DNA of 64,000 nucleotides from Galbitalea sp. SE-J8 (GTDB lineage: Bacteria; Actinomycetota; Actinomycetes; Actinomycetales; Microbacteriaceae), in assembly GCF_030345695.1 (NCBI RefSeq), contig NZ_JAUASV010000015.1, positions 22,551-86,550 of the forward strand, given 5' to 3'. The notes below the pieces were generated by a model. The model was not told the DNA's origin, ran no database searches, and saw nothing but the letters and a program-made list of their open reading frames with translations. Numbering within the stretch: the stretch's first letter is position 1; each line of letters begins with the position of its first letter. Below, one piece after another: positions 55,485 to 62,380 of this stretch. A program made the translations under genes and the position numbers.

Positions 55485-56429
55485 TCACCACCGCAGCCCC
55501 GCCTGGCGCAGCGTACGCTCGAGTGCGGCGAGGGACCACGCCGTGGCCCAGTCCCACCGGGCGCACACCGGGAACGGCTCGAGCGCCCGGATGCGGTCCT
55601 CGCGCTTCTTCTCGCGGATGACCGCCGCGGCCGCGGTCTCGCCCGGGCGGAGGAACTCGGGCTTGAGGTACTTGCCGAGCCCGTCGAACTCGCCGAACAC
55701 GCGGAACTCCGGCCACCAGTAGTCGGACCACATCGAGCCGAGATGATCGATGAACTCGTGCTGCAGGATGGGCGGCGGCGCGCCCATCACGTGGATCCCG
55801 GTGCGGCTCACCGATTCGCCCGGGGACCCCGAGCGCCCGTCCCCGAACTCGATCGCGGCGAGTGCGGCGGTCCGGCCGCGACGCAACCCGCGTCGAGCCC
55901 ACTCGTCCAGGAGGGCGTCGAGTTCCACGGGATACTCCGGGCGGCCGGTCTCCGAGCGGGATCGCGACGACAGCGCGAAGTCGATCATCGCGACCGCACT
56001 GGACATCGGCACCGACGATGCGATGTCCACGAGTGTGCGCGTCAGGGACGTCGTCCGGATGCCGTCGAGCTCGACGACATCCGGCACCGGGCCGACGGCG
56101 TGGGTCTCGGCGTACTTCCCGGTCGAGGTGCCGTGCACATCGCGGATGACGTCGACGCGCCGTGGCCAGCCCGCGACCTCGGGGAGACCCCACAGTGCCG
56201 CCGCGGAACGGTAGCCGAAGACGGTGCCGGGCACCGCGCGCGCGTAGGCGTGGATTCGCGCCAGGTGGCGCGCATCCGTGCCGAGCGTCTTCCACTCGTT
56301 CGTGGGGAGATAGACCGCGTGGGCGAGGCGCACGAACCGCCCGGCCTCGACGGATCGGTAGAACGAGGATCGCATGCCGCTGCGCAGCGCGTAGTGGGCG
56401 GGAATGAGGAGATCGGGATCGAATCGCAT
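55485..56429 (-). CDS. AbiEi-antitoxin-like / nuclease-fold protein of unknown function
   Basis: This 314-residue cytoplasmic protein has an N-terminal half resembling AbiEi-type proteins: an HTH-like segment, then FVRLAHAVYLP, YRSAAALWGLP and TTSLTRTLVDIAS. The C-terminal half resembles the DUF559/VSR-like PD-(D/E)xK nuclease fold: ESVSRTGIHVMGAPPPILQHEF, WWPEFRVFGEFDGLGKY and later EKKREDRI. No toxin gene is adjacent, so a toxin-antitoxin role is not supported. Similar stand-alone genes are common in Microbacteriaceae; their role is unknown to me. It sits between two palindromic repeat arrays. Confidence 0.65.
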   Translation of the reverse strand: MRFDPDLLIPAHYALRSGMRSSFYRSVEAGRFVRLAHAVYLPTNEWKTLGTDARHLARIHAYARAVPGTVFGYRSAAALWGLPEVAGWPRRVDVIRDVHGTSTGKYAETHAVGPVPDVVELDGIRTTSLTRTLVDIASSVPMSSAVAMIDFALSSRSRSETGRPEYPVELDALLDEWARRGLRRGRTAALAAIEFGDGRSGSPGESVSRTGIHVMGAPPPILQHEFIDHLGSMWSDYWWPEFRVFGEFDGLGKYLKPEFLRPGETAAAAVIREKKREDRIRALEPFPVCARWDWATAWSLAALERTLRQAGLRW

Positions 56430-56529
56430 GCGCGGGATGCTGCCCCGCCCGCTGACAACGCGGGCGCCGAGTCCCGTGACCGTGAGAATCCGACGCGGAT
56501 GCGGATCGGTGGAGGAGGGGCCGACGAGC

Positions 56530-56724
56530 CACCCGAGCGTGTTTCCCGCTCGCCGCAGCGTGTTCCGGTTCGCCCGGGCGTGTTTCCCTCCTGTTCGCCC
56601 GGGCGTGTTTCCTGTTCGCCCGGGCGTGTTTCCTGTTCGCCCGGGCGCGTTTCCCGCTCACCCGAGCGTGTTACTCGAAACAGGGCGGACGTCCGGCCGA
56701 TCTCGAGTAACACGCTCGGGTGAG
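56530..56724. repeat. Palindromic repeat array (six arm copies plus hairpin) between divergent genes
   Basis: Six units of 20-25 bases begin at 56530, 56551, 56571, 56596, 56617 and 56638, most reading CGCCCGGGCGTGTTTC plus a short tail. They lead into a hairpin at 56657-56724 whose outer 22 bases (CTCACCCGAGCGTGTTACTCGA) pair perfectly around an ACGT centre. The region lies upstream of both flanking genes, so it is not a terminator. The 403-base gap 56430-56832 otherwise holds only GGGTGAGGGCTC repeats and the promoter of the next operon. Confidence 0.9.
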
Positions 56725-56820
56725 GGCTCGGGTGAGGGCTCGGGCGCGCCGGGGTGCGGGGGAGTAGAGGGCCGGGGCTCGGGTGGGGGGAGTCGCGGGT
56801 GGCGCCCAGGCGCGGCTGGC

Positions 56821-56826
56821 TAGGGT
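56821..56826 (+). promoter_or_regulatory. -10 box of the leaderless MoxR-2 operon
   Basis: TAGGGT ends 6 bases before the GTG at 56833, and there is no ribosome binding site. This placement supports the start codon chosen for the long proline-rich N-terminus. Confidence 0.6.
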
Positions 56827-56832
56827 GGCGGC

Positions 56833-58149
56833 GTGACGATCGAGCAGCACGACGTGATCCCCGATCCTCCGTCCGGGCCCGGCGACGAGGTCCCCGAGGC
56901 ACACCCCGCGCCCGCGCCGGACCTTGCGCATCACGCCCCAGCCCCCGCGCCAGCGTCCGCGCCCGCGCATCCCGCGCCCCCGCACCCCGCCCCGCGACCC
57001 GGTCCGCACCCCGCCCCGCACCCCGCCCCGCACCCCGCCCCGCACCCAGCCCCAGCTCCAACCCCAACCCCAACCCCAACCCCAACCCCAACCCCAACCC
57101 CAACCCCAACCCCAACCCCAACCCCAACCCCAACCCCAACCCCAACCCCAGCTCCCGCCCCGCACCCCGCCCGCCTTGCGCCCGACGAGCTCGCCCGCGC
57201 CACGGGCATCCTCGGCGCCATCGGCCGGGCCTACGACGCCACCGTCGTCGGGCAGCACGACCTGCGGCGCAGTCTGCTCGTCGCGCTGCTCACCGGGGGG
57301 CATGTGCTGCTCGAGAGCGTGCCGGGCCTTGCGAAGACGACCGCGGCACAGTCGCTCGCGACCGCCGTCGCCGGGAGCTTCGCCCGTATCCAGTGCACAC
57401 CCGACCTGCTGCCGTCCGACATCGTGGGCAGCCAGATCTACAACGCGAAGACGGCCGACTTCGAGACCCGGCTCGGGCCCGTGCACGCGAACATCGTGCT
57501 GCTCGACGAGATCAACCGTTCGAGCGCGAAGACGCAGTCCGCGATGCTCGAGGCGATGCAGGAGCACCAGACCACGATCGGCGGCGTGCACCATCGGCTG
57601 CCCGATCCGTTCCTCGTGCTCGCGACCCAGAACCCCATCGAGCAGGAGGGCACCTACCGCCTGCCCGAGGCGCAGCTCGACCGCTTCCTGCTCAAGGAGG
57701 TGCTCGACTATCCCGCCTTCGACGAGGAGCTGCGCATCGTCGACCTCGTCGACTCCGGTGAGTTCGAGCGGCCGCACGCGCCGGCCGCGACGACGGATGA
57801 CGTGCGGTTCCTGCAGCGAGGGGTGCGCCGGGTGCACCTCGACCCCGCGATCACGAACTACATCGTGTCGCTCGTCTACGTCACGCGGCACGCCGCGCAG
57901 TACATCGCGCCGGAACTCGCGGCGGCGGTCGAGTACGGCGCGAGTCCGCGCGCGTCGATCGCGTTCGCCCGTGCGGCGCGGGCGGTCGCCCTGCTGCAGG
58001 GCCGCGACCACGTCATCCCGGAGGACGTCAAGGGCCTGCGCCACGTCGTGCTTCGGCACCGCATCATCCTCGGCTTCGAGGCCATCGCCGACGGGATCGC
58101 GCCGGAGACGGTGATCGACGCGGTCGTCGACGCGGTTCGGGCTCCCTGA
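56833..58149 (+). CDS. MoxR-family AAA+ ATPase with a repeat-encoded Pro-rich N-terminus (Bat-like operon)
   Basis: This 438-residue protein has a MoxR ATPase domain from about residue 117: LESVPGLAKTTAAQSL (Walker A), NIVLLDEINRSSAKTQ (Walker B), LATQNPIEQEGTYRLPEAQLDRFLL. The first 115 residues are disordered and Pro/Ala/His/Thr-rich, with HPAP repeats and then alternating Pro-Thr (about residues 76-106). The Pro-Thr run is encoded by 15 tandem AACCCC hexamers. Typical MoxR proteins are about 320-350 residues without this region. Because a -10 box sits 6 bases before the GTG, the low-complexity part is probably translated. It heads the operon with DUF58 and VWA genes. Confidence 0.9.
   Translation: MTIEQHDVIPDPPSGPGDEVPEAHPAPAPDLAHHAPAPAPASAPAHPAPPHPAPRPGPHPAPHPAPHPAPHPAPAPTPTPTPTPTPTPTPTPTPTPTPTPTPTPTPAPAPHPARLAPDELARATGILGAIGRAYDATVVGQHDLRRSLLVALLTGGHVLLESVPGLAKTTAAQSLATAVAGSFARIQCTPDLLPSDIVGSQIYNAKTADFETRLGPVHANIVLLDEINRSSAKTQSAMLEAMQEHQTTIGGVHHRLPDPFLVLATQNPIEQEGTYRLPEAQLDRFLLKEVLDYPAFDEELRIVDLVDSGEFERPHAPAATTDDVRFLQRGVRRVHLDPAITNYIVSLVYVTRHAAQYIAPELAAAVEYGASPRASIAFARAARAVALLQGRDHVIPEDVKGLRHVVLRHRIILGFEAIADGIAPETVIDAVVDAVRAP
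57007..57054 (+). repeat. 12-bp CACCCCGCCCCG repeats in the MoxR-2 gene
   Basis: About four tandem 12-base units encode His-Pro-Ala-Pro repeats directly before the hexamer tract. Confidence 0.75.
57060..57149 (+). repeat. Fifteen perfect AACCCC hexamers inside the MoxR-2 coding region
   Basis: The tract is 90 bases of uninterrupted AACCCC, read as alternating Pro-Thr codons. A six-base unit equals two codons, so loss or gain of copies would not shift the frame. Confidence 0.97.
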
Positions 58150-58170
58150 GACCGACCGGAAGTCAGACGG

Positions 58171-59046
58171 ATGCCGGGCCTCCTCCGCCGTGTCAAGACG
58201 ACGCTGTCGATCGGCGCGCACCGCCGCATCGCGGGACTGCTCGACGGCGAGTACGCGAGCGTGTTCCACGGCCGGAGCCTCGAGTTCGACGATCTGCGGC
58301 CGTACGTGCCGGGGGACGAGCTCAAGGACATCGACTGGAAGGCGACGGCGCGGCTCGGCGACCTGATGACGAGGCGGTTCGTCGCCCGGCGTCAGCACAC
58401 GGTCGTGCTCGTCGTCGATGACGGCCGGGCGATGGCGGCGCGGGCCGCGGGCGGCGAGTCGAAGCGCGAGGTCGCGGTGCTCGCGGCAGGCGTGCTGGGC
58501 TACCTCGCCCACCGGCACGGGGACCTCGTCGGGCTGCTCGCGCGCGACCGGTACCACCCCGCGTCGGGGGGCGAGGCGCACCTGGAGCGCCTGCTGCAGA
58601 CGGCGCACGATGCCATCCGTCTCGATGCTCCGGCGGGCGACCTGACGGCGCCGCTCGCGCGCGCGGCGCGCTTGCTGGGTCGCGGGCGCATCCTCGTCGT
58701 GGTGTCCGACGATTGCCCGCTCGGCGAGGCGGAGCTCGCGCTGGTGCGGCGCCTCGCGGTGCGCCACGAGCTGCTCTGGGTGACGATCGCCGACGCCGAC
58801 CTGATGGCCGCCGAGCTCGTGCCGGCGGGGGTGCGCGACGTCGAGTCGAGCCTCGCGCTGCCGGCGTTCGTGCGCGACGGCCCCGCGCTGCGCGCCGAGT
58901 TCGCGGCCGCGACGGCGGCGGCCGCAAAACGCACGAGCGACGCCCTCGAGCGCCTCGGCGTCGCGAGCGCGCGCGTCGGGTCGAGCGAGGCCGTGATCCC
59001 CGCGCTGCTGCGCCTGCTCGAGGAGCACCGCCGTGCCCGACGCTGA
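58171..59046 (+). CDS. DUF58-domain protein (Bat-like operon)
   Basis: This 291-residue protein has the DUF58 core: FHGRSLEFDDLRPYVPGDELKDIDWKATARLGDLMTRRF at about residues 30-70, then VVLVVDDGRAMAARA. It lacks the N-terminal membrane helices of the other DUF58 protein at 33161 and matches the shorter, soluble type found beside MoxR in many bacteria. A CCGGAAG site precedes the ATG by about 9 bases. Its end overlaps the next gene by 14 bases. Confidence 0.92.
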   Translation: MPGLLRRVKTTLSIGAHRRIAGLLDGEYASVFHGRSLEFDDLRPYVPGDELKDIDWKATARLGDLMTRRFVARRQHTVVLVVDDGRAMAARAAGGESKREVAVLAAGVLGYLAHRHGDLVGLLARDRYHPASGGEAHLERLLQTAHDAIRLDAPAGDLTAPLARAARLLGRGRILVVVSDDCPLGEAELALVRRLAVRHELLWVTIADADLMAAELVPAGVRDVESSLALPAFVRDGPALRAEFAAATAAAAKRTSDALERLGVASARVGSSEAVIPALLRLLEEHRRARR

Positions 59047-59497
59047 CGGCTTCTACCCGCCGGTCGAGTTCTCGCCGCTGTGGCTGCTGCTCGCGGCCGC
59101 GATCGTCGTCGCGCTCGTCGCGTATCTCGTGCTCTCGCTCGCGCTGACCAGACCGCGCGCGACGACACCCGACGACGGGGATCCGCTCGCGGCCGGTGAC
59201 CTGCGCATCAGCTACCTCCTCCTCATCGACGAGGTCGGCGTCGCCTACCGGGAGGGACGGCTGTCGGCTCCCGAGGCGCACCAGCGGCTCAGCCTCGTGG
59301 TGCGCGAGTTCGCGGCACGGATGCGCGGCATCCGCGCGCCGTACATGACGCTCGCGGACCTGCGCGAGCAGCGCATCGACCCGCTCGCCGACACGGTCGC
59401 CGAGCTGTACCCCGGCGCGTTCGGCGCCGGCCCCGGCACCCCGAGCGTCGAGCTCGCGGCGGCGCGGGCGCGCGAGCTGGTCGGCGGCTGGCGGTGA
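59033..59497 (+). CDS. Small membrane protein of the Bat-like operon (DUF4381-like position)
   Basis: This 154-residue protein has one membrane helix at about 15-40 (PLWLLLAAAIVVALVAYLVLS) and a cytoplasmic helical domain of about 110 residues. It occupies the place of DUF4381-type proteins between DUF58 and the first VWA gene, but similarity to that family is only suggestive. The GTG start lies inside the end of the DUF58 gene (14-base overlap), pointing to coupled translation. Confidence 0.75.
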   Translation: MPDADGFYPPVEFSPLWLLLAAAIVVALVAYLVLSLALTRPRATTPDDGDPLAAGDLRISYLLLIDEVGVAYREGRLSAPEAHQRLSLVVREFAARMRGIRAPYMTLADLREQRIDPLADTVAELYPGAFGAGPGTPSVELAAARARELVGGWR

Positions 59498-59501
59498 TCG
59501 G

Positions 59502-60509
59502 GTGATCGTGCTGCAGGGCTGGCTCGCCCCGGTGTGGCTCGTCGCGGCGGCGGGCGCGATCGCGCTCGCGATCGTGCTCGTGCGCAGGCGGCGCGACAGG
59601 CGAGCGGATGCCGACGTACCCGTCGCGCACAGCGAGCGGCTGACCGCGCTGCCGGGCTACCGCCGCAGCCTGCGCCGCTACACCGTGCTGCTGTCCGCGC
59701 TCGCCGCGGTCGTGCTCGTCGGGTTCGTGGCGGCATCCGTGCTCACGCTGCGGCTCGCGGTGCAGCGTGTCGACCGCACCGACCCGGCGACGCGCGACAT
59801 CGTGCTGTGCCTCGACGTCTCGGGCTCGATGGTCGACTACGACAGCGAGGTCGTCGGGGTGTTCTCCGACCTCGCGAAGCGGTTCGAGGGGGAGCGGCTG
59901 AGCCTCGTGCTGTTCAACGCGAGCGCCGTGACGTACTTCCCGCTCACCTCCGACCTGTCCTACATCGAGGCGCAGTTCGCCCGGCTGCAAGGCGAGTTCG
60001 CCTCGCCCGAGCAGAGCTATTTCGACGGCACGCTGTTCGGCGACGGCTCGTCGCTCGTCGGGGACGGGCTCGCGTCGTGCGTCACGAGATTCCCGGATGC
60101 CGCCGCGGCGACGGACGCGGACGCCGGCCGCTCGCGCTCGGTGATCCTCGTCACCGACAACCTGGTCGCGGGCAAGCAGGTGTTCTCGCTGCCCGAGGCG
60201 GGCGATCTCGCCCGTGACCGCGGCGTGCGCGTCTACGGCATCAACCCCGGCGACACCGAGAGCGAGGACTACATCCCGGACATCGCCGACGAGTTCCGCA
60301 GCGTCGTCACAGCGTCGGGCGGCGCGTACTACGCGCTCGACGACCCGGATGCGATCCCCGACATCGTGCGTCGCATCGAGCGCGAGCAGGCCCGGGTCAC
60401 CGCGGGTCCGATGCGCGTCGTGATCGCGGATGCGCCCGCGCTCGCCGCGTGGGCCGCGCTGCTCGCGCTCGTGGCGGCATCCGTGCTCGGCTGGGCGGTG
60501 CGCCGGTGA
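59502..60509 (+). CDS. VWA-domain membrane protein 1 (BatA-like)
   Basis: This 335-residue protein has membrane helices at about 7-27 and 60-85 and at the C-terminus (about 308-330). The VWA domain (about 95-300) contains an intact start of the MIDAS metal site, CLDVSGSM (Asp-x-Ser-Gly-Ser). VSxxD-type features follow (ILVTDNLVAGKQ). BatA-type proteins are thought to be partners of MoxR ATPases. The GTG start is 4 bases after the preceding stop, and the stop overlaps the next GTG (GTGA). Confidence 0.9.
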   Translation: MIVLQGWLAPVWLVAAAGAIALAIVLVRRRRDRRADADVPVAHSERLTALPGYRRSLRRYTVLLSALAAVVLVGFVAASVLTLRLAVQRVDRTDPATRDIVLCLDVSGSMVDYDSEVVGVFSDLAKRFEGERLSLVLFNASAVTYFPLTSDLSYIEAQFARLQGEFASPEQSYFDGTLFGDGSSLVGDGLASCVTRFPDAAAATDADAGRSRSVILVTDNLVAGKQVFSLPEAGDLARDRGVRVYGINPGDTESEDYIPDIADEFRSVVTASGGAYYALDDPDAIPDIVRRIEREQARVTAGPMRVVIADAPALAAWAALLALVAASVLGWAVRR

Positions 60510-61615
60510 ACGGTCTGATCCTCGACCCCGTCGTGCCGGTCGCGGCGCTCGTCTGCGGCGTGCTCGTCGTCGCCGGGTTCTCGATCGCCGCGCTCGTGCG
60601 CGCGCGGGGGCGCCGCGGCGCGCGGCTCGACGCCGTGCTGCGCATCGTCGCGGTCGTGCTCCTGCTCGTCGTGGCGCTGCGGCCGACCATCCCGGGCGGG
60701 CAGGCGGGGCCGACGGTGAGCGGCGGGCTCGAGGTGTACTTCGCGCTCGACACGACGAGCAGCATGGCGGCCGAGGACGTCGACGCGGCGCTCGCCACGA
60801 CGGATGCCGGCGGGCCCGGCACCGGCACAGCCGGCGTGCCGCGGCGCCTCGACGCGGCGCGCGCCGACATCGAGCGCATCGCGGCGGCGCTCGACGGCGC
60901 CCGGTTCTCGCTCGTGACGTTCGACGCGGCGACCGTGCAGCGCGTGCCGCTCACGGCCGACGCCTCGGCGCTCACCGCCGCTCTCGAGGTCACCACCCCG
61001 GAGGTGACCGCCTACTCGCGCGGGTCGTCGATCGACGCGGCCGTGCCGACGCTCGAGTCGATCCTCTCGTCGGCGCGGACGAGCGCACCGGGCGACGATC
61101 GCGTGCTGTTCTACCTCGGGGACGGGGAGCAGACGAGCGAGGACGCCGTCGGCTCGTTCGCGTCGCTCGCGCCCTATCTCACGGGCGGTGGCGTGCTCGG
61201 CTACGGCACGATGACGGGCGGGCCGATGCGCGAGTTCGACGGGTACACCCAGGACGACGACCAGGAGGGATACATCCCCGACCCCGCGGACCCGTCGCGA
61301 CCGGCGCTGTCCCGGATCGACGAGTCGGCGCTCGGCACGATCGCCCGGCAGCTCGGTGTCGCCTACACGCACCGCACCGCGCCCGGGGGCATCGACGGCG
61401 TCGTCTCGGGGATCGACGTGGGCGAGCTGGTCAGCGAGCCCGGGCGGCCGATCCCCGCGACCGAGTTCTACTGGATCCCGGCGATCCCGCTCGCGGTGCT
61501 GCTGCTCGTGCTGCTCGCGCGGCTCGTGGCCCCGATCGCGGAGGCCCGCGCCGCACGACCCGCGTCGCGGCCGAGCGGCCGGCGCGCGTCGCGGGCGGCG
61601 GGGGAGCGGCCGTGA
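60506..61615 (+). CDS. VWA-domain membrane protein 2 (BatB-like) with atypical MIDAS
   Basis: This 369-residue protein has two N-terminal membrane helices (about 8-32 and 45-65), a VWA domain (about 75-300) and a C-terminal helix near 325-345. The MIDAS start reads FALDTTSSM, with Thr in place of the usual first Ser. A Gly/Thr-rich insertion follows at about residues 97-112. LFYLGDGEQTS fits the later metal-site strand. It overlaps both neighbours by four bases (GTGA), so the VWA-VWA-TPR genes are translationally coupled. Confidence 0.88.
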   Translation: MNGLILDPVVPVAALVCGVLVVAGFSIAALVRARGRRGARLDAVLRIVAVVLLLVVALRPTIPGGQAGPTVSGGLEVYFALDTTSSMAAEDVDAALATTDAGGPGTGTAGVPRRLDAARADIERIAAALDGARFSLVTFDAATVQRVPLTADASALTAALEVTTPEVTAYSRGSSIDAAVPTLESILSSARTSAPGDDRVLFYLGDGEQTSEDAVGSFASLAPYLTGGGVLGYGTMTGGPMREFDGYTQDDDQEGYIPDPADPSRPALSRIDESALGTIARQLGVAYTHRTAPGGIDGVVSGIDVGELVSEPGRPIPATEFYWIPAIPLAVLLLVLLARLVAPIAEARAARPASRPSGRRASRAAGERP

Positions 61616-62289
61616 CCCGGCCACGGCGGGCGCGCGTGCGCGCGGTGCTGCTCATCGCATCCGTTCCGCTCGCGGTCGTGGCGCTCGCCGCGGTGATCTG
61701 GCTCGTGCGTCCGGTCGTCGTGGGCCACGACGCCGTGCGCGACTACGAGCGCGGGCGCTTCGACGCGAGCGCCGAGTCGTCGGGGTCGCTCACCGGCCAG
61801 TGGATCGTCGAGCCGTGGATCCCGTACTTCGACCGCGGCGACGCGCTCGCCGCCGAGCAGGACTACGTGCGCGCGATCGACGATTTCGAGAAGGCGCTCA
61901 CGCTCGCCCCGGACGACCGCGAGTGCGTGGTGCGCACGAACCTCGCGCGCGCGTGGACGACCCTCGCCGACGAGTACGAGCAGGGCGGCTACCACGAGGG
62001 CGCCGTCAAGCTCTACGCCGTCGCCCAGAGCGTGATCGACGCGGCCGGCGAGCGCTGCCGCGACGACCAGATGCTGCAGCAGACCCAGCAGGACATCGAG
62101 CAGGGCCGGCAGCAGGCGCAGGACAACGCGGATGCCGCGCCCGACGACGGCGCCGGGCGGGACGAGCAGGGCAAGCTCGACGCCCTCGGCCAGCGCGAGC
62201 AGCAGGGCGGGCAGGAGGTGCAGGACGGCGACGCGCGCGACCGCGGCGGGCAGGGCGGGGCATCCGGTCCGGTCGAGAAACCGTGGTGA
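61612..62289 (+). CDS. Membrane-anchored TPR-like protein (BatC-like)
   Basis: This 225-residue protein has one N-terminal helix (about 8-30). A TPR-like region follows (about 80-145: AAEQDYVRAIDDFEKALTLAPDDRECVVRTNLARAW and YHEGAVKLYAVAQ), and the tail is Gln/Asp/Gly-rich and low in complexity. It closes the MoxR-DUF58-VWA-VWA operon in the BatC position. The GTG start overlaps the previous stop. It is followed 91 bases later by nusA, where rimP would be expected in many bacteria. Confidence 0.82.
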   Translation: MTRPRRARVRAVLLIASVPLAVVALAAVIWLVRPVVVGHDAVRDYERGRFDASAESSGSLTGQWIVEPWIPYFDRGDALAAEQDYVRAIDDFEKALTLAPDDRECVVRTNLARAWTTLADEYEQGGYHEGAVKLYAVAQSVIDAAGERCRDDQMLQQTQQDIEQGRQQAQDNADAAPDDGAGRDEQGKLDALGQREQQGGQEVQDGDARDRGGQGGASGPVEKPW

Positions 62290-62321
62290 GGGCCGGGCCG
62301 GGCCGGAGTGGTGCGCTACCG

Positions 62322-62327
62322 TAGAGT
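62322..62327 (+). promoter_or_regulatory. nusA promoter -10 box
   Basis: TAGAGT lies about 53 bases before the nusA GTG. A ribosome binding site, GAAAGG (62366-62371), is 9 bases before that codon, so nusA has a conventional leader. Confidence 0.5.
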
Positions 62328-62380
62328 CGCCCGTCCGCCCAGCGGCCGACGGTGGAACTCCATACGAAAGGCCCCCTGGC

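Noticed and set aside
55251..56724. Possible CRISPR arrays at the repeat clusters
   Set aside because: Units are 20-25 bp and directly adjacent without unique spacers, and no cas genes are in the window.
57060..57149. AACCCC tract as a chromosome end (telomere)
   Set aside because: It lies inside an intact, in-frame coding region with genes on both sides; actinobacterial linear ends are not made of simple hexamers.
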